Source of the DNA: Bacteroidota bacterium
GTDB lineage: Bacteria > Bacteroidota > Bacteroidia > Bacteroidales > UBA1556
Direction: 5' to 3'
NCBI GenBank assembly: GCA_003648395.1
Contig: QMPB01000095.1
Span: 1 to 10,673, forward strand
Length of the DNA stretch: 10,673 bases
A program made the position numbers and the translations under genes. The notes below the pieces were generated by a model. That model was not told the origin of the DNA. It ran no database searches and was given only the letters and a program-made list of their open reading frames with translations. Positions 1 to 6,113 of this stretch are shown here, in pieces. Position 1 is the stretch's first letter. Each line of letters opens with the position of its first letter.

Positions 1-494
1 TAGGTACAGGAAGTAATGCTGCTGTATTTATTGAAGGCCAGTTTGTAGATTCTATATCATCACTGGGTTATATACTTGGAGACGAGGGAAGTGGCAGCTA
101 TCTTGGGAAAATATTAATAAGAGATTATTTTCAGAAGAAAATGCCCATTGAACTTGAAGCTAAGTTTAAGGAGAAGTTTTCCATTGAGTATTCTCAAGTA
201 TTGAATTCAGTTTATAAAAAACGTTTCCCCAATAAATATTTAGCAAAATACACAGTGTTTTTGAGTGAGAATAGGGGCAAATTATATATAGAAAATGTGC
301 TCACTGAAGCTTTTGAAGCTTTTGTAAAAAATCAATTATCAGTATTGAATTTTGATAAAGAAATACTTAAAGTTGGCTTTGTGGGATCTATTGCCTTTTA
401 TTTTAAAGACGTATTGGAAAAAGTGCTCATAATAAACTCTTATAAAATTGGAGATGTTTATAAAGAGCCAATGGATGGTCTTATTAAAAAATAA
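1..494 (+). CDS. BadF/BadG-type ATPase, N-acetylglucosamine kinase-like (C-terminal part)
   Basis: This is the 3' part of a gene that begins before the window. The frame is open from base 3 and gives 163 residues before a TAA stop. Near its left edge is GTGSN, the second phosphate-binding motif of the actin/hexokinase-type ATPase fold. LGDEGSGSYLG follows about 25 residues later and is typical of the BadF/BadG/BcrA/BcrD family and of N-acetylglucosamine kinases. Further on, GFVGSIAFYF fits the adenosine-binding segment, and the end (PMDGLIKK) looks like a natural C-terminus. Members phosphorylate amino sugars such as GlcNAc in the cytoplasm or activate radical dehydratases. The short single-domain look favours a sugar kinase, but the substrate cannot be read from this part. 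The ATG at 141 is internal and is not the start. The gene converges on the DUF58 gene with no spacer. Confidence 0.8.
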   Translation, partial: GTGSNAAVFIEGQFVDSISSLGYILGDEGSGSYLGKILIRDYFQKKMPIELEAKFKEKFSIEYSQVLNSVYKKRFPNKYLAKYTVFLSENRGKLYIENVLTEAFEAFVKNQLSVLNFDKEILKVGFVGSIAFYFKDVLEKVLIINSYKIGDVYKEPMDGLIKK

Positions 495-1430
495 TTACAT
501 CATTTTCTTTCGTTTAAGAATATAAGGAAGTAATATTGCATCAAAACCTTTCTCTATATCTACTTCCACAAAATCAATATTATATTGGCCGCATTTTAGC
601 TTAATATTATTATTGTATTCCTTAATTTGTTCTATATACTTACTCTTTATATCTTTAGGATTTAGTTTTAGAATCTCACCAGTTTCACTATCAATAAACT
701 TATAAGGGCGATTTTGATAATCAAAGTCCACTTCTAGTTTTGTTTGTACTACCTGAAAGAGTATTACTTCGTGCTTAAAATGCTTAAGATGTTGCAATGC
801 ATTAAAAATAGCTTCCTCATCTTCATTACTTTCAAACATATCGCTAAATATTACTATTAGCGAGCGTTTATGTGTCATTTCAGCAAATTGATGCAATGAT
901 TCTGCAATACTTGAGTTAGTATTTACTTCGGGCTTTTTATTCTCCAATAATTTTTCTAACTCATTGTAAATCATCTTCTGATGAGCAGAGTTGTTTTTAA
1001 TAGTACTACTATAATCAATTTTGTCGCTAAATACACTAAGTCCAAAAGCATCGCGCTGTTGTTTTAGTATTTCTATAATAGCAGCAGCAGCATAAACAGA
1101 GAAAGTGCTTTTGTTTGGATTTGATATGCTAGGTTTTTTATCAAAAGGGAAGTGCATACTTGCACTATTATCGATAACTATATGGCAGCGGAGGTTAGTT
1201 TCCTCTTCATATCTTTTTATAAAATATTTTTCTGTTTTGGCGTATAGTTTCCAATCGATATGGCGAGTAGATTCACCAGGATTATATAGCCTATGTTCGG
1301 CAAACTCAACTGAGAAACCATGGAATGGACTTTTGTGATGTCCAGTAATAAACCCTTCTACAACTTGCTTTGCAAGTAGCTCTAATTTGCTATAAGCTTG
1401 TATGTAGTTTCTATTGATTCGGTTCGACAT
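495..1430 (-). CDS. DUF58 domain protein with von Willebrand A-like fold
   Basis: A 311-residue protein of the DUF58 family. The family signature is clear: HGFSVEFAEHRLYNPGES at residues 37-54, then RHIDWKLYAKT at 56-66, and YEEETNL before a beta strand that ends in DNSASM (87-92). DNSAS fits the DxSxS metal-binding (MIDAS) motif of vWA domains, and a second acidic site, SDMFE, follows at 196-200. No signal peptide or membrane helix is visible, so it should be cytoplasmic. DUF58 proteins often sit beside MoxR AAA+ ATPases and are thought to act in complex assembly or envelope stress, but no MoxR gene is in this window. It lies downstream of trxA on the same strand, beyond the trxA terminator. 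No promoter box is clear in the 49 bases between that hairpin and the ATG, so read-through from trxA is possible. The family call is firm and the function is unknown. Confidence 0.88.
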   Translation of the reverse strand: MSNRINRNYIQAYSKLELLAKQVVEGFITGHHKSPFHGFSVEFAEHRLYNPGESTRHIDWKLYAKTEKYFIKRYEEETNLRCHIVIDNSASMHFPFDKKPSISNPNKSTFSVYAAAAIIEILKQQRDAFGLSVFSDKIDYSSTIKNNSAHQKMIYNELEKLLENKKPEVNTNSSIAESLHQFAEMTHKRSLIVIFSDMFESNEDEEAIFNALQHLKHFKHEVILFQVVQTKLEVDFDYQNRPYKFIDSETGEILKLNPKDIKSKYIEQIKEYNNNIKLKCGQYNIDFVEVDIEKGFDAILLPYILKRKKMM

Positions 1431-1479
1431 ATTTTTGTATACAATATGCTATTAGATATATTATACTGTAATTCTAATA

Positions 1480-1518
1480 AAAGAAGCTATCTTTAATATA
1501 TAATAAGATAGCTTCTTT
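1480..1518 (-). terminator. Rho-independent terminator of trxA
   Basis: A perfect 14-base inverted repeat (AAAGAAGCTATCTT at 1480-1493, AAGATAGCTTCTTT at 1505-1518) with an 11-base loop. It starts about 20 bases after the trxA stop. Read on the minus strand, the second arm ends in CTTCTTTTATTA, giving a U-rich tail. The same hairpin lies upstream of the DUF58 start, so it would separate or attenuate the two genes. Confidence 0.85.
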
Positions 1519-1537
1519 ATAGTTTCTTTATTTTAGA

Positions 1538-1855
1538 TTACAATAATGCATCTAATTTTTGAGCTAATACACTCTTTGGTACAGCGCCAACTTGTTTGTC
1601 AACTAGTTCACCATTTTTGAAGAATAAAATTGTAGGAATATTACGTACTCCATACTCAACACTAATATTTGGGTTAGCATCTACGTCAATTTTGCCACAA
1701 ATAGCTCTACCTTCATATTCTACTGCAAGTTCGTCAACTAATGGTCCTACCATACGACATGGTCCACACCATTCTGCCCATAAATCAACAATTACTGGTA
1801 CTTTTGAATCTAATACCAATTCTTTGAAATTGTCATCTGTTAATACTACGCTCAT
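1538..1855 (-). CDS. trxA: Thioredoxin
   Basis: A 105-residue single-domain thioredoxin, the usual family length. The redox site WCGPC is at residues 29-33 (Cys30 and Cys33), with the buried Asp24 before it. KIDVDANP at 55-62 and the cis-proline loop NIPT (Pro74) followed by FFKNGELV complete the fold. No signal peptide is present, so it acts in the cytoplasm as the dithiol reductant for ribonucleotide reductase, peroxiredoxins and other oxidised proteins, recharged by thioredoxin reductase. A TAnnTTTG promoter box lies 43 bases upstream and a strong hairpin lies just after the stop, so it can be its own transcript. The gene upstream is another thioredoxin-fold protein with an altered active site. 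All catalytic residues are intact. The ATG start has no Shine-Dalgarno site. Confidence 0.97.
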   Translation of the reverse strand: MSVVLTDDNFKELVLDSKVPVIVDLWAEWCGPCRMVGPLVDELAVEYEGRAICGKIDVDANPNISVEYGVRNIPTILFFKNGELVDKQVGAVPKSVLAQKLDALL

Positions 1856-1897
1856 ATCTTTGTTTTTTAAAATGTTACTATTCTCTATTTATGTCTA

Positions 1898-1905
1898 CAA
1901 AAATA
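1898..1905 (-). promoter_or_regulatory. Candidate -7 box (TAnnTTTG) of the trxA promoter
   Basis: On the minus strand this reads TATTTTTG, an exact match to the Bacteroidota -7 consensus, 43 bases before the trxA ATG. No convincing TTTG -33 box is seen about 20 bases upstream. In such AT-rich DNA a chance match is possible. Confidence 0.4.
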
Positions 1906-1945
1906 ATAAAATAATTGAGCCATAGTGCTTGTTTTATATATCAAA

Positions 1946-1982
1946 AATAAAGCCCTGAAATAATAATAATCAGAGCTTTATT
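1946..1982 (-). terminator. Rho-independent terminator of the thioredoxin-like gene
   Basis: A 13-base inverted repeat, AATAAAGCCCTGA at 1946-1958 and TCAGAGCTTTATT at 1970-1982, with an 11-base loop. The one mismatched position becomes a U-G wobble in minus-strand RNA but a C-A mismatch in plus-strand RNA. The minus-strand arm is followed by TTTGATA, which extends the U-rich tail. Both points support leftward termination, 22 bases after the stop of the gene at 2005-2358. Confidence 0.85.
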
Positions 1983-2004
1983 ATAGAATGTAATTCTTTA
2001 TATC

Positions 2005-2358
2005 TTATTTATCATACTCTGTGTCAAGTATATCCATTACCATATCTAGGCTTTGAATACTTGAAGTAGCTTTTACAACTTTCCCGTTCTTATAGTAAAC
2101 AGTAAATGGAAGACCCATAAATCCTGCACATTCAGGAAGATTACGTACAATTGCTGCCTCAGGGCTATCAAAAAGCATATCTACAAAAGTTATGTGGTCA
2201 TATTTACCACTTTTTTCTAAATCTTCCATTATAGCATATACTGGTACACACATTGGACCCATACGTCCTAAACATACCATTATATTCTCCTCTTCGCTAA
2301 TACATTTCTCAGCTTGTGCAGATGTTTCCCAGTGTTTCAAATTTGTTTGTAAAGTCAT
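2005..2358 (-). CDS. Thioredoxin-fold protein with degenerate active site (GPMC instead of CGPC)
   Basis: A 117-residue protein with thioredoxin-like architecture. MVCLGRMGPMCVPVYAIMEDL (residues 27-47) lines up with the active-site strand and helix of thioredoxin, and GLPFTVYYKNGKVV (82-95) matches the cis-proline loop (Pro84) and following strand. When aligned on the helix, the second catalytic Cys is kept as Cys37 but the nucleophilic first Cys is Gly34, and the Trp before it is Met. Other cysteines are at 19, 29 and 77. It therefore cannot use the normal CxxC dithiol mechanism. It could act as a monothiol, pair Cys37 with another Cys, or serve as a binding protein. It has no signal peptide. 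Its own promoter candidate and terminator make it a separate unit just upstream of trxA. The fold is likely and the role unknown. Confidence 0.8.
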   Translation of the reverse strand: MTLQTNLKHWETSAQAEKCISEEENIMVCLGRMGPMCVPVYAIMEDLEKSGKYDHITFVDMLFDSPEAAIVRNLPECAGFMGLPFTVYYKNGKVVKATSSIQSLDMVMDILDTEYDK

Positions 2359-2410
2359 TATATTGTTTTTAATAGTTATTATTCAATTATTATGTGGATG
2401 AGCTTATCAT

Positions 2411-2440
2411 TATTTATGCCATAATGCTATTTTGTGTCAA
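2411..2440 (-). promoter_or_regulatory. Candidate promoter of the thioredoxin-like gene
   Basis: On the minus strand TTGACA (2435-2440) is followed after 17 bases by ATAAAT (2412-2417), a good sigma-70-like arrangement. The same stretch also reads TTTG, 21 bases, then TAAATAAT, a weaker fit to the Bacteroidota TTTG / TAnnTTTG pattern. The -10 end is about 53 bases before the ATG at 2358. The -35 element is one half of the palindrome at 2435-2447. Confidence 0.45.
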
Positions 2441-2447
2441 ATTGACA
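2435..2447. repeat. Perfect 13-base palindrome over the -35 region
   Basis: TGTCAA, a central A, then TTGACA: two perfect 6-base arms around one base. It overlaps the putative -35 element of the thioredoxin-like gene, so it could be an operator. It could also simply put a TTGACA on each strand. No good -10 follows on the plus strand, and no rightward gene starts nearby. Confidence 0.45.
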
Positions 2448-2535
2448 TAGCTGTATTTTCATTGCTTTTTATGATGCAGAAATTTAAGTTACTAAGAAAG
2501 TTTTTGGAAAGTGTAGGTTAGTTTTAATCAGATTA

Positions 2536-3573
2536 TTATTTATAAATTCTTTGTTTATTTAAATATCTATGATAAGCATTTGCATTATTATTATGCTGTC
2601 GTAAATTTCTTGCAAAAGCATGGGAACCAGAGTTATTAGGTTTAGCACAGAAATAATAATACTTATGCGATTCGTAATCAAGTACTTTATCAATTGTAAT
2701 AGGATTAGCCATGCAAATAGGCCCTGGAGGTAATCCTTTGTATACATAAGTATTATATGGCGAATCAATTTTTAAATAATCATAAGTCACTCTTTTTACA
2801 GAGAAATTACCATATGCAAATCTTGCAGTAGGATCAGCCTGTAGCAGCATTCCTACCTTTAGTCTATTAATATAAACGCCAGCAATCCGCGACATTTCAT
2901 TAGTTTTATTAGTTTCCTCTTGTACTATGGATGCTAGAGTTATAAGCTCGGTAGGAGTGAGCCCTATTTTTTTGGCCTTAGCAAGTCTTTCTTCGTTCCA
3001 AAAATCATCATGCTCCTTTTGCATTCTAATAATAAACTTTTCGGGAGTAGTATTCCACCACATTTCGTATGTATTTGGTAGAAAAAGTGAGATTATGGTT
3101 TCTTCATTATAACCCAACTCTTTAATAAACTCTTTATCATTTAAAAGTGTAATAAGCTGCAATGAATCAAATTCAAATTTCTCGCTTACTTTCCCAGCAA
3201 ATTTTGGTAGAAAGCGGATATTATTGAAAGTAACTCTTATTGGCGACTGTGCTCCTGATCGTAATAGTGATACAAGTTCATTTGCTGTCATTTTGTTTTT
3301 TATAATATATCTTCCAGGCTTTATATTCTTCTTATATGACTTTATGTCTGCCATCATATCAAAAGTAGATTTATTGTCAATAATACCTTCTTTATATAGA
3401 TTATCTTTTACATTATTAAAATCAGATCCATTTGCAATATAAAAAACTGTGCTATTGCCTTCTATTGTAACAAGCGGCTTATTTAATAATTTATTAATGA
3501 ATATAAAAGCAAATGCTGTAATAACTAGTACTACAGCGGCCAAAAATACTAGAATAAATTTTTTCTTGTTCAT
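2536..3573 (-). CDS. mltG: Endolytic murein transglycosylase MltG (YceG-like)
   Basis: MltG cleaves nascent peptidoglycan glycan strands in the periplasm and is thought to set their length. The protein has 345 residues. A short Lys-rich N-terminus precedes a membrane anchor (about residues 6-27), then a LysM-like region around 40-105 (including FNNVKDNLYKEGII and KPGRYIIK). The YceG catalytic domain follows: FLPNTYEMWW (164-173), LASIVQEET (213-221) with Glu220 matching the catalytic Glu218 of E. coli MltG, INRLKVGMLLQADPTARFAYG (last third), SPYNTYVYKGLPPGPI and HAFARNLRQHN. All key motifs are intact. I chose the ATG at 3573. A TTG in frame at 3591 would add six residues but has no better support, and the ATG puts the basic MNKKKF directly before the anchor. 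It is the last gene of the operon, 27 bases after the acetyltransferase gene. I see no clear terminator in the 177 bases downstream. Confidence 0.95.
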   Translation of the reverse strand: MNKKKFILVFLAAVVLVITAFAFIFINKLLNKPLVTIEGNSTVFYIANGSDFNNVKDNLYKEGIIDNKSTFDMMADIKSYKKNIKPGRYIIKNKMTANELVSLLRSGAQSPIRVTFNNIRFLPKFAGKVSEKFEFDSLQLITLLNDKEFIKELGYNEETIISLFLPNTYEMWWNTTPEKFIIRMQKEHDDFWNEERLAKAKKIGLTPTELITLASIVQEETNKTNEMSRIAGVYINRLKVGMLLQADPTARFAYGNFSVKRVTYDYLKIDSPYNTYVYKGLPPGPICMANPITIDKVLDYESHKYYYFCAKPNNSGSHAFARNLRQHNNNANAYHRYLNKQRIYK

Positions 3574-3600
3574 ATAAAGTCTTAATCTCAAATTGTGATT

Positions 3601-4098
3601 TTATAATTTTTTCTGATAAAAAATTTCATCATACCATTTTTCATTATACTTGGTCCATTGTTTACGAACTCCAGTTTCTATAAACCCTTGTTTTGTAAAT
3701 AATTTAATACTATTCTTATTATCAAGCATAATAGAGCAGTATAATTGATTTAGTGTGAGTTTTTTAGTGCAAATATGAATAAATTTCTTAAGGGCTATAG
3801 TAGCAATTCCTTTATTCTGAAAATCGCTATGAATAACTATTCCGATTCCAGCTCTAGCATTTTTTTTGTCATATTCAAATAAGTCTATACAGCCACAGGC
3901 TTTTTTATTATTTGATATTACCCATCGTTTTTGTCCATTTTCTATAGTTTCTATTGTGTTTTTTGTTATAAAGGTTTCAATTTCACCTCTGGTAAAAGGA
4001 GTGCTAGTATGGCTTACTTTCCATATATCTTTATTGTTCTCTATTTCAAGAATAAAATCAATATCAGATAATTCCAATTCGCGAATACGAATTCTCAT
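3601..4098 (-). CDS. GNAT family N-acetyltransferase (RimJ/RimL-like)
   Basis: A 165-residue single-domain acetyltransferase that transfers acetyl from acetyl-CoA to an amine. The start MRIRIRELELSDIDFILEIENN is the usual first strand and helix of the Acetyltransf_3 (RimJ/RimL) group. The central strand GIGIVIHSDF leads into QNKGIA (Q94, G97, A99), the Q/RxxGxG/A loop that binds the acetyl-CoA pyrophosphate. The later part, LDNKNSIKLFTKQGFIETGVRKQW (125 onward), is the typical N-S-I-x-L-F-x-K-x-G-F segment. It has no signal or membrane segment, so it is cytoplasmic. The substrate cannot be read; ribosomal protein N-termini, polyamines and small amines are all known in this group. It sits between dapF (13-base gap) and mltG (27-base gap) and is almost surely co-transcribed, which makes a cell-wall or amino-sugar substrate worth considering, though this is only inference. 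Confidence 0.9.
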   Translation of the reverse strand: MRIRIRELELSDIDFILEIENNKDIWKVSHTSTPFTRGEIETFITKNTIETIENGQKRWVISNNKKACGCIDLFEYDKKNARAGIGIVIHSDFQNKGIATIALKKFIHICTKKLTLNQLYCSIMLDNKNSIKLFTKQGFIETGVRKQWTKYNEKWYDEIFYQKKL

Positions 4099-4111
4099 AA
4101 TAGCTCTTTAA

Positions 4112-4903
4112 TTAAATTGTGAATACTCCCTTATAAACCATTTTTGTTGGTCCACTTAAAATAATGTTGGTAAAAATCTCATCCTTATATTCAAAACTAA
4201 CTCTTAAAATACCTCCCAATGCTTTAAGCTTTATTTCCTTATCAAATTTCTTATTTTTTATGGCAAAGGCAATGGCTGCAGCAGTGGCACCGGTGCCACA
4301 AGCATGAGTTTCAGCCTCTACGCCTCGCTCGTATGTTCTTATTATTAAGTTATTATCACTTTCTTCAACAAAATTTACATTTGTTCCTTTACTCGATTTA
4401 TATTTATCAGAGTATCTAATCTCTTTGCCTTTATTATGAACATTAATTTCTGATACATTATCAACAAACTCAATATGATGTGGCGATCCAGTATCTAAGA
4501 AAAACGTATTATTATTACCTTTAATATTAGATACATTATTCATCATTAGGCTAATGTCGCATTCGGTTTTATCTATTCTGTTTATAGTAGCATCGTGTAA
4601 TCCATCAACTGCAATAAACCTAGTTTGGAATTCAATAATACCTAATTCTTTGGCAAAAGATACAATACATCGACCTCCATTTCCACACATGCTGCCTTCA
4701 TTGCCATCAGAATTATAATATTTCATTTTGAAATCATAGTCCTCAGAGTTCTCAATAATCATTAATCCATCAGCACCAATACCATATCTACGACTACACA
4801 TAAATTCAATATCGTTATTGCTCAAATTATATACCTGCTCTCTATTATCAACTAAAATAAAGTCGTTACCAGCTCCATGGTATTTAGAAAAATGAATTTG
4901 CAT
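4112..4903 (-). CDS. dapF: Diaminopimelate epimerase
   Basis: DapF converts LL-diaminopimelate to meso-diaminopimelate, the last step before lysine and the crosslinking residue of the peptidoglycan stem peptide. The protein has 263 residues, near the usual family length. Both catalytic cysteines are present in their motifs: NSDGNEGSMCGNGGRC (Cys73) and HACGTGATAAA (Cys202). KYHGAGNDFILVDN at 7-20, GIGADGLM at 41-48, LDTGSPHHIEF (136-146) and YERGVEAET (191-199) fit the substrate-binding and structural segments of the two-lobed fold. The enzyme needs no cofactor and acts in the cytoplasm. It lies 10 bases after the stop of the unknown anchored protein and 13 bases before the acetyltransferase start, so it is mid-operon. 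No defects are visible. The ATG has an A/T-rich leader without a Shine-Dalgarno site, as for its neighbours. Confidence 0.97.
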   Translation of the reverse strand: MQIHFSKYHGAGNDFILVDNREQVYNLSNNDIEFMCSRRYGIGADGLMIIENSEDYDFKMKYYNSDGNEGSMCGNGGRCIVSFAKELGIIEFQTRFIAVDGLHDATINRIDKTECDISLMMNNVSNIKGNNNTFFLDTGSPHHIEFVDNVSEINVHNKGKEIRYSDKYKSSKGTNVNFVEESDNNLIIRTYERGVEAETHACGTGATAAAIAFAIKNKKFDKEIKLKALGGILRVSFEYKDEIFTNIILSGPTKMVYKGVFTI

Positions 4904-4913
4904 AGATAGTGAT

Positions 4914-5786
4914 TTACTTATTTAAATGCAAAGATACAAACGTATCAGTACATTTCAATATAAAAGTATTGCTTTTATACTTAAGCTCAATGAAACCTTC
5001 GTTAGAATACTTATAGTTTGCTTTTTTGTATTCGTATATTCCAAAAAGAATAAGAGTATTACGGCTAAGTTTGTATCCAGTATAGTTTATTGCAGATTCC
5101 CAATATTCAATATAAATACCTTCTTGATTATTATCTACAGTGTTATTTACCAGTAAACTATCGTAATTGTTTTTATTATTACAATCAAAATTATCTTTTA
5201 CACCTTCAGGAATAACGTAGGTCGTATATATTAATTTATCTTTGGAAAGTGTTATTTCTTGCGTGCTTTCTATTATGACTGAAGTATCAATTATGTCGTC
5301 ATAATAAACAAGCTGAGTGTCGTTATTAATATCATTAGTAGTTGAATCTTGCATTAGAGTATCAATAGTTTCAATGCTGTCAATACCAATACTATCCACT
5401 AAAATAAGGCTATCTATTAAATCATCTTTAATTATAGTGTCAGTAATAGAAGTGGTAGCTTTAGTCTTTTTTTTCTTTGGCTTAGTTTGAGTAACAGTTT
5501 TAGTAATAATATCTGTTTCTTTAATAGTGTCTTTAGATAATAATAAATTAGATTTAGTATTTGCTTGTAACTCAATAGAATCAATTTCTTTAATATCTTT
5601 TTCAACACTATTTTTATAATTATATAGTATAACAAAACCAAGGGTAATAATTATCCCTATTATAAAGAAGGTTGTTGAATATGTTTCTCTTGTTTTCAAA
5701 AAATATATATAAGAGTTTAAACGTAGATGCAAATATATGAATTTATCAATATTAAACTTCATAATATTGCTATAATTTAGTTTCAT
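4914..5786 (-). CDS. Unrecognised membrane-anchored protein with Thr/Asp/Ile-rich spacer
   Basis: I do not recognise this 290-residue protein. A basic N-terminus of about 38 residues precedes one strong membrane helix (about 39-56, FFIIGIIITLGFVILY). The positive charge before the helix predicts the N-terminus inside and the rest in the periplasm. Residues 60-160 are low complexity: a Lys cluster (KPKKKKTK, 102-109), then an acidic stretch with recurring DS/DT-I/L units (about 116-148) such as VDSIGIDSIETIDTL. The last 120 residues look more ordered and beta-rich, with many aromatics (YIEYWES, FGIYEYKKANYKY, FIELKYKSNTFILK). Two cysteines, 202 and 279, lie in this part. It heads the operon with dapF, GNAT and mltG, so a link to cell-wall work is plausible but unproven. 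An in-frame ATG at residue 9 is an alternative start. Base composition is like the neighbours. Confidence 0.72.
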   Translation of the reverse strand: MKLNYSNIMKFNIDKFIYLHLRLNSYIYFLKTRETYSTTFFIIGIIITLGFVILYNYKNSVEKDIKEIDSIELQANTKSNLLLSKDTIKETDIITKTVTQTKPKKKKTKATTSITDTIIKDDLIDSLILVDSIGIDSIETIDTLMQDSTTNDINNDTQLVYYDDIIDTSVIIESTQEITLSKDKLIYTTYVIPEGVKDNFDCNNKNNYDSLLVNNTVDNNQEGIYIEYWESAINYTGYKLSRNTLILFGIYEYKKANYKYSNEGFIELKYKSNTFILKCTDTFVSLHLNK

Positions 5787-5856
5787 TCTTAAAAAAATCC
5801 ATCTAAGTTAACTTTATAATTATTTATCAATATATATATCACATTATCAGCTTATT

Positions 5857-5882
5857 AATTTCAAATATTTATTATTTGAATT
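5857..5882. repeat. Imperfect inverted repeat between divergent genes
   Basis: AATTTCAAATA (5857-5867), a 5-base loop, then TATTTGAATT (5873-5882). The arms pair over 10 bases with one extra T on the left. It lies 71 bases upstream of the leftward operon start and over 230 bases from tamB. There is no U-tract, so it is more like a protein-binding site than a terminator, if it is real. Confidence 0.35.
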
Positions 5883-5918
5883 CACCTAAAACCATGAAAT
5901 ATCTGTAATATTTATCAA

Positions 5919-5935
5919 TAATAGTTTTACTATTA
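5919..5935. repeat. Small inverted repeat between divergent genes
   Basis: TAATAG (5919-5924), a 5-base loop TTTTA, then CTATTA (5930-5935): six perfect pairs. It is short and AT-rich, so chance is a serious possibility. It lies near the middle of the divergent region. Confidence 0.25.
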
Positions 5936-6088
5936 GGGTAATGATTGAAATATTATTATATGTTTATCATCAGTAAATATGATTCAAATTGATAATGAAA
6001 TATTAATACAAAATAGTATGTTTTTAAGGTGATTGTTTTTAGAGCCAAATTGGGGGATATTTTTTTACATATGTATTGCGTTTTTTTA

Positions 6089-6096
6089 TATTTTTG
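6089..6096 (+). promoter_or_regulatory. Candidate -7 box (TAnnTTTG) of the tamB promoter
   Basis: TATTTTTG exactly matches the Bacteroidota -7 consensus and ends 17 bases before the tamB ATG, which would leave a leader of only about ten bases. A TTTG -33 box is not clear in the T-rich DNA about 20 bases upstream. The T-runs around it raise the chance of a random match. Confidence 0.4.
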
Positions 6097-6113
6097 TAGG
6101 TTGTACAAACTAT

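Larger units (their letters stand above)
5787..6113. other. Divergent intergenic region, very AT-rich
   Basis: These 327 bases separate the starts of the leftward operon and rightward tamB, so both promoters should lie here. I see no credible small gene; ATGs soon hit stops, for example the one at 5894. It holds short inverted repeats (5857-5882, 5919-5935), a 12-base direct repeat TATTTATCAATA at 5821-5832 and 5909-5920, and TGAAATATTA at 5946-5955 and 5996-6005. With such base composition, some of these may be chance. No clear TAnnTTTG box is seen for the leftward operon. Confidence 0.6.

Noticed and set aside
141..494. Separate small gene starting at ATG 141
   Set aside because: The same frame is open back to base 3 and carries kinase motifs (GTGSN, LGDEGSG), so this ATG is internal.
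1105..1338. Rightward frame inside the DUF58 gene
   Set aside because: It is wholly antisense to a gene with clear family motifs and shows no domain of its own.
1435..1444. Palindrome TTGTATACAA just before the DUF58 start, with a similar TTGTACAA at 6101-6108 before tamB
   Set aside because: Only 8-10 bases each and not identical; chance is likely in this composition. Genome-wide counts upstream of starts would be needed.
1596..1925. Rightward frame opposite trxA
   Set aside because: It is a shadow of a highly conserved gene, and its translation is low-complexity Ser/Thr with no recognisable motif.
2442..2447. Rightward promoter from TTGACA on the plus strand
   Set aside because: No good -10 box follows at 16-18 bases, and the next gene downstream is on the other strand.
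2359..2535. Terminator for the dapF-mltG operon
   Set aside because: I looked after the mltG stop for a stem with a T-rich tail on the minus strand and found no convincing one.
3574..3591. TTG start giving mltG six more residues
   Set aside because: The ATG at 3573 gives the usual short basic N-terminus before the membrane anchor, and the TTG has no ribosome binding site or family support.
5432..5641. Leu/Ile/Lys-rich frame within the unknown anchored protein gene
   Set aside because: It is a frame-shifted reading of AT-rich low-complexity DNA on the same strand and has no independent start context.
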